Positions 15,488 to 22,996 of a stretch of DNA of 34,477 bases are shown one piece after another (the stretch's first letter is position 1; each line of letters starts with the position of its first letter). Source of the DNA: Candidatus Segatella mututuai (GTDB taxonomy: Bacteria; Bacteroidota; Bacteroidia; Bacteroidales; Bacteroidaceae); the NCBI GenBank assembly GCA_002439605.1, contig DJOI01000022.1:1-34477 (forward strand). Direction: 5' to 3'. The notes under the pieces are model-generated. The model made no database searches. It was given only the letters and a program-made list of their open reading frames with translations, and had not been told where the DNA came from. The position numbers and the translations under genes are program-made.

Positions 15488-15610
15488 GGTTGGAATATCC
15501 TGCTAATCGGATAGACAGGGAATAAGACATTCGCAAAGTGAATTAAAAGCCTGAGGAAACGAATGTCGAAATTTGGCAATTACAGGGTTCGACTCCCTGT
15601 CCAACCACCA
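15488..15610 (+). ncRNA. tRNA-like structured RNA with T-arm, acceptor stem and CCA
   Basis: GGTTGGA (15488-15494) pairs with TCCAACC (15600-15606), followed by A and encoded CCA (15608-15610). Directly before is a perfect T-arm: CAGGG, loop TTCGACT, CCCTG (15583-15599). Between the arms lie ATCC/GGAT (15497-15500 with 15509-15512) and a strong 8-bp stem GACATTCG (15526-15533) with CGAATGTC (15560-15567). At 123 bases it is too long for an ordinary tRNA, and no convincing anticodon arm or D-loop GG is visible. GGATAGACAGGG resembles the tmRNA segment after the acceptor arm, and the 8-bp stem is placed like tmRNA helix P2, but no tag ORF or pseudoknot string fits in this length. Confidence 0.5.
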
Positions 15611-15612
15611 AG

Positions 15613-15673
15613 GCAAGGCTACTTGCTGCTCATGATTGAGGGAGCGGATGCTTCTCTACCATGTGCGTTCGCT
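15613..15673 (+). ncRNA. Further hairpins between the tRNA-like element and recT
   Basis: GCAAG/CTTGC (about 15614-15627) forms a small hairpin. GGGAGCGGATGC (about 15639-15650) pairs with GCGTTCGCTCCC (about 15664-15675) over 12 bp with two G-U pairs. No T-run follows, so a terminator role is uncertain. With the preceding elements, most of 15440-15710 is structured and contains no credible protein frame. Confidence 0.45.
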
Positions 15674-15737
15674 CCCGATTTCATGCGGCAAGCCACTGGC
15701 CATAGCATTAAGTAACAATTTTAAACGATAAACAATT

Positions 15738-16739
15738 ATGAGCAACTTAGTAAACATGGTCGAAACCATCAATTCATGCAAGTACCTCACCGACGTGGTG
15801 GAGAACGAGCTGGTTCGCCAACAGTTCATCAACGTTTACAACGCCGTCTGGAAGGAAGGCGGCGAGCAAGCCTACGAGCGTGAGGCGAACTTCTTCAACA
15901 AGATTCTCCGAGAGAACGGCAACCTCGCTGGCTGCAGCTGCCTCTCCATCTATTTCGCCTTCATCGACCTCGCCGTGCAGGGCATCAGTGTGGAGCCAGG
16001 CGTTCGCGCGATGGCGTACCTCCTTCCACGCAACTACAAGATGGGCAAGGATGCAAGTGGCAAGGATGTGTACGAGAAACGTTGCAACCTCACCATCTCT
16101 GGCTACGGCGAGCTCTACCTTCGTGCCCGTGCTGGTCAGATTCATCATGCCGACAACCCTGTCGTTGTGTATGAGGGCGACGGTTTCGAATACGGCGAAC
16201 GTGACGGACGCAAGTACGTCAACTACTCCATGCACATTCCTCGCACCAGCAACCGCATCATCGCCTGCTTCCTGAAAATCACTCGCACCGACGGCACCAT
16301 CGACTACTCCGTCATGCTCGAGCAAGACTGGCAGCGACTCGCTGGCTATTCCGCAAGAAACAACAGGTATTACGACAAGGAGCATCGCCAATGGGTGGAG
16401 CGAACCAACGAGCTTTACACCTCCGACGGTGGCGGCATCGACCCTTCCTTCCTCTGCTCCAAATGCATCAAGCACGCATTCCGCACCTATCCCAAGCTCA
16501 ACATCGGCAAGGGCACGCAATTGGAGACAACGGTTACCGATGATGTTGACCCTAACTTCGACCCATACGGTGGCATCGACATGCCAGAAGCCAACGCCGC
16601 ACCTGCTGACGAATCCTTCGCCGCACCTGCAGATACATCGAACGGCGTGAAGATAGACCCAGCCGCACCTCAGGCGCAGCAGAACGATGGAGGACAGACC
16701 CATGAGCGACAGCAACCACAAGCAGACGACTGCTGGTAA
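15738..16739 (+). CDS. recT: RecT-family single-strand annealing protein
   Basis: 333 residues. Anneals complementary single strands during phage homologous recombination, acting with the exonuclease encoded at 18421. RecT family blocks: SCLSIYFAFIDLAVQGISVEPGVRAMAYLLPRNYK (quoted in part: AFIDLAVQGISVEPG) near 75-95, then NLTISGYGELYLRARAGQI, VVYEGDGFEY, IIACFLKITRTDGT, and the region FLCSKCIKHAFRTYPKL near 233-250. The last 60 residues are Ala/Pro/Gln-rich and disordered, ending DDCW, as in many RecT proteins where the tail contacts partners. First gene of the recombination cassette, after the structured RNA region. A small ORF overlaps its end. Confidence 0.9.
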   Translation: MSNLVNMVETINSCKYLTDVVENELVRQQFINVYNAVWKEGGEQAYEREANFFNKILRENGNLAGCSCLSIYFAFIDLAVQGISVEPGVRAMAYLLPRNYKMGKDASGKDVYEKRCNLTISGYGELYLRARAGQIHHADNPVVVYEGDGFEYGERDGRKYVNYSMHIPRTSNRIIACFLKITRTDGTIDYSVMLEQDWQRLAGYSARNNRYYDKEHRQWVERTNELYTSDGGGIDPSFLCSKCIKHAFRTYPKLNIGKGTQLETTVTDDVDPNFDPYGGIDMPEANAAPADESFAAPADTSNGVKIDPAAPQAQQNDGGQTHERQQPQADDCW

Positions 16740-16899
16740 TCATCCCTGCGCAGGATGCGGTATCTATCGCAACAGCCTCAACGGTCGGTATTGTCCACGG
16801 ACGGCTCGCTACGTGGAGCACGACACCGTCAAGCCGTGCCTTCCACGCCAGAGCGAGTACGAAAAAGCATTATCAATTTTAAAACATATACAATCATGA
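16702..16899 (+). CDS. Small cysteine-rich (zinc-ribbon-like) phage protein
   Basis: 65 residues from ATG 16702 (an ATG at 16687 adds five). Cysteines occur as CAGC, then RYCP about 11 residues on, then KPC, which could form one zinc site. It overlaps recT by 38 bases in another frame and its stop overlaps the next start by 4 bases (ATGA); this tiling, and the otherwise empty 160 bases, argue that it is translated. No family recognised. Confidence 0.5.
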   Translation: MSDSNHKQTTAGNHPCAGCGIYRNSLNGRYCPRTARYVEHDTVKPCLPRQSEYEKALSILKHIQS

Positions 16900-16902
16900 C
16901 AG
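16879..16902 (+). repeat. 24-bp start-site repeat, copy 2
   Basis: Identical to 13936-13959 over 24 bases and likewise placed across the start codon, here of the coiled-coil gene. Sequence identity stops directly on both sides. Confidence 0.8.
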
Positions 16903-18104
16903 CAGAAGTAGCAATCATCAAACAGGAGAACCTACAGCAGATAGTCTCTGGTGCTCCACAGTCCTACAACGAAAACAAGAAGTCTCACGACAACTGCATC
17001 GCAGCTTGCCGGCAACTCTTGCAAGCCATCCAGCAGCAAGGCGGCGTCACCAATGATGAGATAGACCAGAAAGCGGCTGTTTACATCGAGAAGTCACGTC
17101 GCACGGTCAAGGCGATGAACGAGAAGCGCAGCCCGTTCACCAAGCTCTTCGACCAAGTGCGCCAGCAGTTCACGCAGATCGAGAACGAGATAGACCCTTC
17201 CAAGGCTGGCACCATCCCTTACCAGCTCCAGGCTTTCCGCAACCAGTATGCGGCCAAGAAGCTGAAGGAACAGCAGGAGGCACAGCGCAAGGCTTTGGCC
17301 GAGAAGCAGCACAAGGATGCTCTCGACCGTATTCTCACCGACATCAAGGACGACTTCGAGAAGAAGTTCCAGTCCTTCCTCGATGGTTCCGTCAAGGCAT
17401 TGCAAGCACTCGACGAAGCCATCACGCTCGACAACTACGATGCGTCCATGGAGCAAATCAAGAACGCACCTACAGTCCTCCCTGCCGAGTTCATTCCTGG
17501 CCTAAAGTTCACCGTGAGCCTCTCCTACTATTCAGGTGTCACGCCTGCCGAGGCTGCGCTGAAGGAGGCCGAGGCTAAGAACACCCTCCTCCAGCAGTTC
17601 ACCAATCAGTACAAGTACGAGATGGAGACCAACCGCGACTACGTCCTCGACCGTCTCCCTTCCAAGAAGAAGGAGTTGGAGAAGATTGTCACTGCCAATG
17701 CTGAGGAAGCTGCCCGACTCCAGAAAGAGAAGAAAGAGCGAGAGAAAGCAGAGAGGCAGCGTCTCGAAACAGAGAGGCAGAAGAAACAGCAAGAAGCCGA
17801 GGAGGCTAAGAAGCTGGAGCTGCAACAAAAAGAGATGACAGGTCTCTTCGAGGGCCAGGCCATCGCAGCTGCTGGTTCCGCCTCCAAGGCGAAAGTCACC
17901 AAGAAGATCCACCTCATCGATGCCGAAGGAATCCTCCCGGTCATATCCATGTGGTGGAGCAAGGAGGGACGCAACCTGTCGGTGGAAGAACTGATGAAGA
18001 AATTCAAGTCACAGATTACCTTCTGCGAGAAGATAGCCAACAAAGATGGAGAGTTCATCAAGCACGAGTTCGTGGAGTATGTCGATGATGTAAAGGTGAA
18101 GTAA
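16896..18104 (+). CDS. Coiled-coil protein of the phage recombination cassette
   Basis: 402 residues from ATG 16896 (the frame is open upstream, but the start element and ATGA overlap decide). Long charged helices dominate: roughly residues 60-110, 130-160 and a highly charged coiled coil at about 260-325 (EEAARLQKEKKEREKAERQR and similar). The N terminus MTAEVAIIKQENLQQIV... and the C-terminal part (DAEGILPVISMWWSKEGRNLSVEELMKKF) look like phage proteins that sit between recT and the exonuclease, comparable in position and shape to DUF1351 proteins of Firmicutes phages; family membership is not established. A structural or accessory role in annealing or end processing is inferred from position. 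Confidence 0.7.
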   Translation: MTAEVAIIKQENLQQIVSGAPQSYNENKKSHDNCIAACRQLLQAIQQQGGVTNDEIDQKAAVYIEKSRRTVKAMNEKRSPFTKLFDQVRQQFTQIENEIDPSKAGTIPYQLQAFRNQYAAKKLKEQQEAQRKALAEKQHKDALDRILTDIKDDFEKKFQSFLDGSVKALQALDEAITLDNYDASMEQIKNAPTVLPAEFIPGLKFTVSLSYYSGVTPAEAALKEAEAKNTLLQQFTNQYKYEMETNRDYVLDRLPSKKKELEKIVTANAEEAARLQKEKKEREKAERQRLETERQKKQQEAEEAKKLELQQKEMTGLFEGQAIAAAGSASKAKVTKKIHLIDAEGILPVISMWWSKEGRNLSVEELMKKFKSQITFCEKIANKDGEFIKHEFVEYVDDVKVK

Positions 18105-18105
18105 C

Positions 18106-18402
18106 ATGGCGAAGAACAGCAACAAGAAAGAATTGTCCTGGGCTACGGTAGATGTAGGCAGGGCTTGCATCGAGGCAAACGCCAACCTCGTGGTCGTGTA
18201 TGATGGCAAGAAACTTTTCTGGCCGTACGATGCGCTTTTATATATTGCCAAACGATCTCCGCAAGCGATCACGCTTTCCGACTTTTGCGCCTGCGTTCAA
18301 TCGGAAGGTGAGCCTTGCCACAACAAGAGGGTGGGAAATCATTTCGCTTTCGTGGCAAGAAACGTCCCGATCAAACAAGCCTTGGAGGAAGCAGAGCAGT
18401 AA
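18106..18402 (+). CDS. Conserved-looking phage protein, unknown
   Basis: 98 residues, one base after the coiled-coil gene. MAKNSNKKELSWATVDVGRACIEANANLVVVYDGKK... has a compact alpha/beta look; KLFWPYDALLYIAKRSPQAITLSDFCACV and NKRVGNHFAFVARNVPIKQALEEAE are the other blocks. No motif recognised. Its place between recT and the exonuclease suggests a recombination accessory. Confidence 0.65.
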   Translation: MAKNSNKKELSWATVDVGRACIEANANLVVVYDGKKLFWPYDALLYIAKRSPQAITLSDFCACVQSEGEPCHNKRVGNHFAFVARNVPIKQALEEAEQ

Positions 18403-18420
18403 GATTAAGCATTTCAGCCT

Positions 18421-19095
18421 ATGATACACAACATGAACCCCGACGAGTACTACGACCGAAAGGAAGTCTCCAACTCCGACCTCACTGAGCTCAAGAACCT
18501 GCTGCATCCACGCATGCAGTACGGCGACAAGGAGCAAGCCTTCCATTTCGGCAACCTCGTCGACGCCATCATCACAGAGCCCGACCGTGTGGACTACTAC
18601 CATTTCAAGGTCAATGAGGAACAATATACCGAGGAAGAGTTCCTCCATGCGAAGGACATGCACAACGCCCTTCGTCATGAGGCTCGACACGACCCATTCC
18701 TCGCCAAGGTACTAGAATTGTCCGACACGCAGCGTTTCATGGTCAACAAGGCTCAGCCCTTCGACTATTGTAGCTTCCTGTTCCACCTCGACACCCGCTG
18801 CAAATGGGACTGGTGGCTCGACTTCGCTGGCTTCGGGGGCGACCTGAAGACCACCTTCGCCGAGACGCAGAAGCAGTTCGAAGAGGCAGTCGATTTCTTC
18901 GACTGGGACCGTTCCCGCGCCTGGTACATGGACATCGCCCACTCTCCTCGTGACTTCATCTATGGCATCAGTAAGAAGAACAGCCGCATATTCAAGAAGT
19001 TCATCACTCGTGACGATGAAATCTACCGTCGTGGCCGTGAGAAGTACGAGGAGCTCGCCTTCCAGTACTGGTGCCTCAACCCTATAAACGTTTAA
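18421..19095 (+). CDS. PD-(D/E)XK exonuclease-like protein (RecE/lambda-exo type)
   Basis: 224 residues. Likely 5'-3' resection nuclease partner of RecT. Evidence: start MNPDEYYDRKEVSNSDLTELKNLL, then QAFHFGNLVDAIITEPD, the 'G.l.D.ii.eP' block of the PD-(D/E)XK phage nuclease (DUF3799-like) family, then the catalytic segment DWWLDFAGFGGDLKTT near residues 135-147, with Asp and the D-L-K triad, and QFEEAVDFFDWDRSRAWYMDI as the helix after the active site (Q/Y residues). A second ATG at 18433 begins MNPDEYY and may be the real start. It is shorter than RecE-type nucleases but includes all core elements. Confidence 0.75.
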   Translation: MIHNMNPDEYYDRKEVSNSDLTELKNLLHPRMQYGDKEQAFHFGNLVDAIITEPDRVDYYHFKVNEEQYTEEEFLHAKDMHNALRHEARHDPFLAKVLELSDTQRFMVNKAQPFDYCSFLFHLDTRCKWDWWLDFAGFGGDLKTTFAETQKQFEEAVDFFDWDRSRAWYMDIAHSPRDFIYGISKKNSRIFKKFITRDDEIYRRGREKYEELAFQYWCLNPINV

Positions 19096-19099
19096 GACT

Positions 19100-19285
19100 A
19101 TGCCAAGAAACAATTCCAAGGTAGGAGAATTCTTCTACACACCAAGGAGAAGAAGCTTCTCCATATATCACCAGGACACAGAGACAACCGCAAGTGCCAC
19201 TGGCGAGGTTCTCTACTCAAGGGAAGCAGCCAGAAAGAGAGTATATGAGTTGAACGGTTGGAACTACAAGCCGAGAACATCATGA
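19100..19285 (+). CDS. Small phage ORF before the helicase
   Basis: 61 residues, basic at the start (MPRNNSKVGEFFYTPRRRSF) and helical later (YSREAARKRVYELNGW). Four bases after the nuclease gene, and its stop overlaps the helicase start by 4 bases (ATGA). The tiling supports translation. No family recognised. Confidence 0.55.
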   Translation: MPRNNSKVGEFFYTPRRRSFSIYHQDTETTASATGEVLYSREAARKRVYELNGWNYKPRTS

Positions 19286-20712
19286 CGCAGGAAGTATTGA
19301 AGCACCACCTCAAGGTGCAGCCATACCCCTACCAGGTGGATGGCATCCTGTACGGATTGCAGCACCATCGCCTCATCATCGGAGACGAGCCGGGGCTTGG
19401 CAAGACCCTGCAGAGCATCGGCATCGTCGATACGGCGCCAGCCTACCCCTGCTTGGTCATCTGTCCCTCGTCCTTGAAAATCAACTGGCAGCGAGAGTTC
19501 GAGAAGTTCACCGACAAGAAGGCACTCGTCCTCGACAACTCCACCCGAACCACGTGGCCATACCTTTTGCGCATGGGTGTGTATCAGGTCGCCATCGTCA
19601 ACTACGAGTCGCTACGCAAGTACTTCGTCTATGACACCAAGGGCAAGGACTTCCGGCTGAAGGACGTGGTCTTCTGCGAGCACATCAATCTCTTCAAGTC
19701 GGTAATCATCGACGAGTCCCACCGGGTCAAGGACCCGTCGGCGCAACAGAGCATCTTCACCAAGGGCATCACCTATGGCAAGGAATGGGTCATACTCCTC
19801 TCTGGCACCCCGGTGGTCAACCGTCCCGACGACCTCATCGCCCAGCTCTCCATCATGGGCAGGCTTCCCGAGTTCGGTGGAGCCACAAGGTTCAGGGCGA
19901 GCTACTGCACCGACCCGAAGGACAAGGACGCAAAGCCCGCCGTCCCGCTCTCCGTGCTCAGCGAGCAGCTCTACTCCACCTGCATGATACGTCGTGAGAA
20001 AGCCAAGGTGATCCCCGACCTCCCCGACAAGACACGCATGGATCTCTACGTTGACATCAGCAACCGAGAGGAGTACCTGCTTGCAGCCAACGACCTCGCA
20101 GAATACCTCCGCCAATACACAGAGTGTACCGACCGAGAGATACGCCGCAAGATGCGCATGGAGGCACTGGTCAAGTTCATGACCCTCCGCTCGCTCGCCA
20201 CCCATGGCAAGATAGCCCAGGCCATCGATTTCATCAAGACCTTCCTCGCAAGCGGAAAGAAGCTCATAGTCTTCTGTTCCCTCCACGAGGTGGTCGATAA
20301 GCTCACCAAGGTGTTCCCCGGATCTGTCACCGTCACAGGCAGGGACAGCGCAGTCAACAAGCAAGCCGCTGTCGATAGCTTCCAGAACGATGATCGTTGC
20401 AACCTCATCATCTGCTCCATCAAGGCGGCAGGCGTGGGGCTCACCCTCACGGCATCGAGCAACGTGGCATTCATCGAGTTGGCTTGGACCTATGCCGACT
20501 GCTGCCAGTGCGAAGACCGTGCCCACCGTATCGGCCAGAAGGACAACGTCACGTGCTACTACCTCCTTGGCCGTGGCACCATCGACCACACCATCTACTC
20601 GCTCATCCACAAGAAGAAGTCCATCGCTGCCGAGATCATGAACAGCGACGACGAGATTCCGCAGGACGAGATGTATTTCAACCAATTAGTTCAAACATTC
20701 TTAAACTCATAA
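19282..20712 (+). CDS. SNF2-family DEAD/DEAH-like helicase
   Basis: 476 residues, a two-domain SF2 translocase. Motifs: Walker A GDEPGLGKT at 34-42, motif II DESH at 144-147, motif III LSGTP at 173-177, and in the second domain TVTGRDSAVNKQAAVD, ICSIKAAGVGLTLTASSNV and motif VI CEDRAHRIGQ near 420-428. SNF2 proteins in phage recombination/replication cassettes may remodel protein-DNA complexes or aid replication fork restart; no extra targeting domain is visible. ATG 19282 was chosen over an open frame from 19258 because it gives MTQEVLKHHL and the ATGA overlap with the preceding small ORF. Confidence 0.93.
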   Translation: MTQEVLKHHLKVQPYPYQVDGILYGLQHHRLIIGDEPGLGKTLQSIGIVDTAPAYPCLVICPSSLKINWQREFEKFTDKKALVLDNSTRTTWPYLLRMGVYQVAIVNYESLRKYFVYDTKGKDFRLKDVVFCEHINLFKSVIIDESHRVKDPSAQQSIFTKGITYGKEWVILLSGTPVVNRPDDLIAQLSIMGRLPEFGGATRFRASYCTDPKDKDAKPAVPLSVLSEQLYSTCMIRREKAKVIPDLPDKTRMDLYVDISNREEYLLAANDLAEYLRQYTECTDREIRRKMRMEALVKFMTLRSLATHGKIAQAIDFIKTFLASGKKLIVFCSLHEVVDKLTKVFPGSVTVTGRDSAVNKQAAVDSFQNDDRCNLIICSIKAAGVGLTLTASSNVAFIELAWTYADCCQCEDRAHRIGQKDNVTCYYLLGRGTIDHTIYSLIHKKKSIAAEIMNSDDEIPQDEMYFNQLVQTFLNS

Positions 20713-20717
20713 CGAAT

Positions 20718-21041
20718 ATGATAACAAAAGCAGACATCGTGGATTCAGTGTTCAATTACTACTCAGACGAGACACCCATGACAAAAAGACAAATCGCAGC
20801 GGCCTTCGACGGCATCCTTCAGACCATTAAGGCTTGCGTGGCCAATGGCAATGCCATTCAGATCCGTGGTTTCGCAACCATCCTTCCTGTCACCAAGAAA
20901 GCCAAGAAGGCTCACGACTTCAAGAACGGCACCACCATCACCGTCCCCGAGCAAAGAGGAGTCAAGTTCAAGGTCAGTTCCGAATTCATAGAGTTTGTAA
21001 ACCTAATCGAAGGCAAGTCTCGTGGACAAAAAGACATTTGA
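20718..21041 (+). CDS. HU/IHF-family DNA-binding protein
   Basis: 107 residues from ATG 20718. MITKADIVDSVFNYYSDETPMTKRQIAAAFDGILQTIKACV is the two-helix dimerisation body, and GNAIQIRGFATILPVTKKAKKAHDFKNGTTITVPEQRGVKFKVS is the beta-arm region with the 'I.G.a.i.p..kka..g......i.vp....v.f..s' pattern. This is a Bacteroidota-type HU-like protein that would bend or coat phage DNA. The last 20 residues are basic. Its end overlaps the VRR-NUC start by 20 bases. Confidence 0.88.
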   Translation: MITKADIVDSVFNYYSDETPMTKRQIAAAFDGILQTIKACVANGNAIQIRGFATILPVTKKAKKAHDFKNGTTITVPEQRGVKFKVSSEFIEFVNLIEGKSRGQKDI

Positions 21042-21450
21042 CCAGCTTTTTGCAGAGGCACAGGCCAAGCATCCGCCACGCAAGCCACGCTCAGAGCCTG
21101 AGCACCACCTGCAGGCGGCATGCTTCAAGTGGTTCACCCTCCAGTATCCCAGCCTTCGCGGGCGACTGTTCGCCGTCCCCAACGGCGGCCATCGCTCCAA
21201 GGCCGAGGCGGCGAAGTTCAAGGCGGAGGGTGTGGTGTCCGGAGTATCCGACCTCATCCTGCTAAAGAGCAACCACGACTTCGGCGCCCTGCTCATAGAG
21301 ATGAAGACCACGGCAAAGAGCTCCAGGCAAAGCGGCAACCAGAAGCATTGGGAGCAAATGATAACCTCCCTCGGCGAATACAAGTACGTCGTGTGCCGTA
21401 CTCTTGATGATTTTATGCGCGAGGTACGCTGTTACCTTCAGAATATATAA
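21022..21450 (+). CDS. VRR-NUC domain nuclease
   Basis: 142 residues starting with GTG at 21022. The VRR-NUC fold is clear: E..HLQAACFKWF in the first helix, then FAVPNGGHRSKAEAAKFKAEG, SGVSDLILL and ALLIEMKTTAKSSRQSGNQ, giving the PD-(D/E)XK set (D of SDLILL, E and K of IEMK, Q of the last helix). Stand-alone VRR-NUC proteins are common in phage replication regions and cut branched or flap DNA, or introduce nicks. Overlaps the HU-like gene by 20 bases, which suggests coupling. Confidence 0.9.
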   Translation: MDKKTFDQLFAEAQAKHPPRKPRSEPEHHLQAACFKWFTLQYPSLRGRLFAVPNGGHRSKAEAAKFKAEGVVSGVSDLILLKSNHDFGALLIEMKTTAKSSRQSGNQKHWEQMITSLGEYKYVVCRTLDDFMREVRCYLQNI

Positions 21451-21465
21451 CACTCTTTAATTGAC

Positions 21466-22356
21466 ATGAACGATATGGGACGCAAAGCTAAGATGCGACT
21501 TGACTATTTTCCAATGGACGTTGACTTCTTCCAGGATCTCAAGATTCGCAAGCTAATCAAGCGGCAAGGTGGCAAAGCCATCGCAGTATATACTCTCCTG
21601 CTCTGTTTTATCTACAAGAATGGGTATTACATGGTGTGGGACCAAGACCTGCCTTTCATCTGTTCGGAACAAACGGGCTATGACGAGGCTTATGTACGCG
21701 AGGTGATTAAGGTCTGCCTGCAGCTCGGGTTGTTCTGCAAGGACTTGTACGACAAGTCTGGCATCCTTACGTCACGTGGCATACAGGAGCGTTACCAACG
21801 CATCTGCCAGCTTACCAGGCGCACCGCCATCGTCAGCGAACACTCCTTGTTGGATACCGACGAGGTGGAGGAAATCAAGCAAGAGGCGCAAGCCCATGCG
21901 ACAGCAACCGAACAAAACAACGCCGTGCCCGAGCCACCGCAGCAGAAGCCTGCCACCAAGCGGACACGTAAGACAACCAAGAAGGAAGAGCCTGTTCCCC
22001 AGCCTCCCAAGAAGAAAGAGGCTGCAAAGAAAAGCCCTACCTTGTCTCTCGACGCATACATTGAAGAATTAGACCATGATACAATTTGGCTCGACGAGAT
22101 TCAACTCCTCCATGGAATGAAGTCCGACAAGCTCAGGGAGAGGCTGGGAGAGTTCCGCAGCGAGTGCATCGCAAACGGCAAGACCGAGCATGCCGACATC
22201 CAGGATGTCAAGCATCACTTCAACTCATGGCTACGCATCATCTCAAACAAGAAAAACAATGAAAATCAAAACATCATTTCCCGAACCGATAAGCGAAGGG
22301 GACATCTACTCTCAGCTGATGGAGAGGAAGCGAAAGACTATGGTTCCTCGTTTTAG
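21466..22356 (+). CDS. Lin1244/Lin1753 (DUF4373) phage replication protein
   Basis: 296 residues. The N-terminal domain (about 1-110), MRLDYFPMDVDFFQDLKIRKL followed by GGKAIAVYTLLLCFIYKNGYYM, is the DUF4373/Lin1244-Lin1753 type associated with phage replication initiators. A disordered linker (about 140-195) rich in Glu/Gln, then Pro/Lys, follows. The C-terminal part includes a DnaD/DUF-like helical domain ending VKHHFNSWLRIISNKKNN. It probably binds the phage origin and delivers the DnaC-like loader encoded next. The start is ATG 21466 or 21475. Its last 98 bases overlap the loader gene, strongly suggesting coupling. Confidence 0.85.
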   Translation: MNDMGRKAKMRLDYFPMDVDFFQDLKIRKLIKRQGGKAIAVYTLLLCFIYKNGYYMVWDQDLPFICSEQTGYDEAYVREVIKVCLQLGLFCKDLYDKSGILTSRGIQERYQRICQLTRRTAIVSEHSLLDTDEVEEIKQEAQAHATATEQNNAVPEPPQQKPATKRTRKTTKKEEPVPQPPKKKEAAKKSPTLSLDAYIEELDHDTIWLDEIQLLHGMKSDKLRERLGEFRSECIANGKTEHADIQDVKHHFNSWLRIISNKKNNENQNIISRTDKRRGHLLSADGEEAKDYGSSF

Positions 22357-22996
22357 CTTCTATCCATACCAAGCCGACGAGATATACACCATGCTCATTG
22401 CCGCCTGCAATGCCGAAGTATCGGCAAGAGGAAGAAAATTCCATGCCACCGACCAGTACAAGCGACACATCGCCGACATCGCCAGCTGGCTGTCCACCTG
22501 TCGCCGCTCGTCCTTCGGGCTCTTCCTATGCGGCAACCGAGGCAACGGCAAGAGCACGATGGTGCTCGCCTTGCGCTCCCTCTATCAGTTCCTCGACGAT
22601 TCTCCAGTCGCAGAGCCTGGCGACAAGTTCCCTCGTCCGGGCTTCGAGATTGTGTCAGCCAAGGAGCTCGTTCGCCTCACCAAGGCATACCTCAACCAGA
22701 ACAAGGAAAACTCCGAGGACGTTTACCAGTACAAGCGACTGCGTGACAAGGAAATCCTATCCATCGACGACCTCGGCACCGAGCCACGAGAGTCCATGAA
22801 CTACGGCGACTACGTTACTGCAGTAATGGACATGGTAAACTATCGCTACAACCACCAGCTCACCACCATCGCCACCAGCAACCTGGCTCCCGAGGAAATC
22901 AAGAGCTACTACGACGAGCGTTTCGCCGACCGATTCCGTGAGATGATGTACATAGTCAACTTCAGTAACGAACCATCTTTCCGCATGAGCCTATGA
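22259..22996 (+). CDS. DnaC-like AAA+ helicase loader
   Basis: 245 residues from ATG 22259, MKIKTSFPEPISEGDIYSQL. AAA+ motifs are Walker A CGNRGNGKST at 91-100, Walker B ILSIDDLG at 166-173, and sensor-1 TIATSNLAPEEI near 203. RFADRFREMMYIVNFSNEPSFR at the end is the typical DnaC/IstB-type ending with arginine finger region (DRFRE). It should load the host DnaB on phage DNA with the DUF4373 protein. An open frame extends upstream to 22190 but lies in the previous gene. The stop overlaps the next start by 4 bases. Confidence 0.9.
   Translation: MKIKTSFPEPISEGDIYSQLMERKRKTMVPRFSFYPYQADEIYTMLIAACNAEVSARGRKFHATDQYKRHIADIASWLSTCRRSSFGLFLCGNRGNGKSTMVLALRSLYQFLDDSPVAEPGDKFPRPGFEIVSAKELVRLTKAYLNQNKENSEDVYQYKRLRDKEILSIDDLGTEPRESMNYGDYVTAVMDMVNYRYNHQLTTIATSNLAPEEIKSYYDERFADRFREMMYIVNFSNEPSFRMSL

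Noticed and set aside
15488..15610. Ordinary tRNA gene
   Set aside because: The T-arm, acceptor stem and CCA fit, but the D-loop GG, U8 and a 17-base anticodon arm are missing and the length is 123 bases. Recorded as tRNA-like RNA instead.
15774..16721. Long leftward frame opposite recT
   Set aside because: Antisense shadow of recT; low-complexity Val/Leu/Glu-rich translation without domain features.
19612..20685. Long leftward frame opposite the SNF2 gene
   Set aside because: The plus strand has a complete SNF2 helicase with all motifs. The antisense frame is a by-product of its GC-rich codon pattern and shows no family features.
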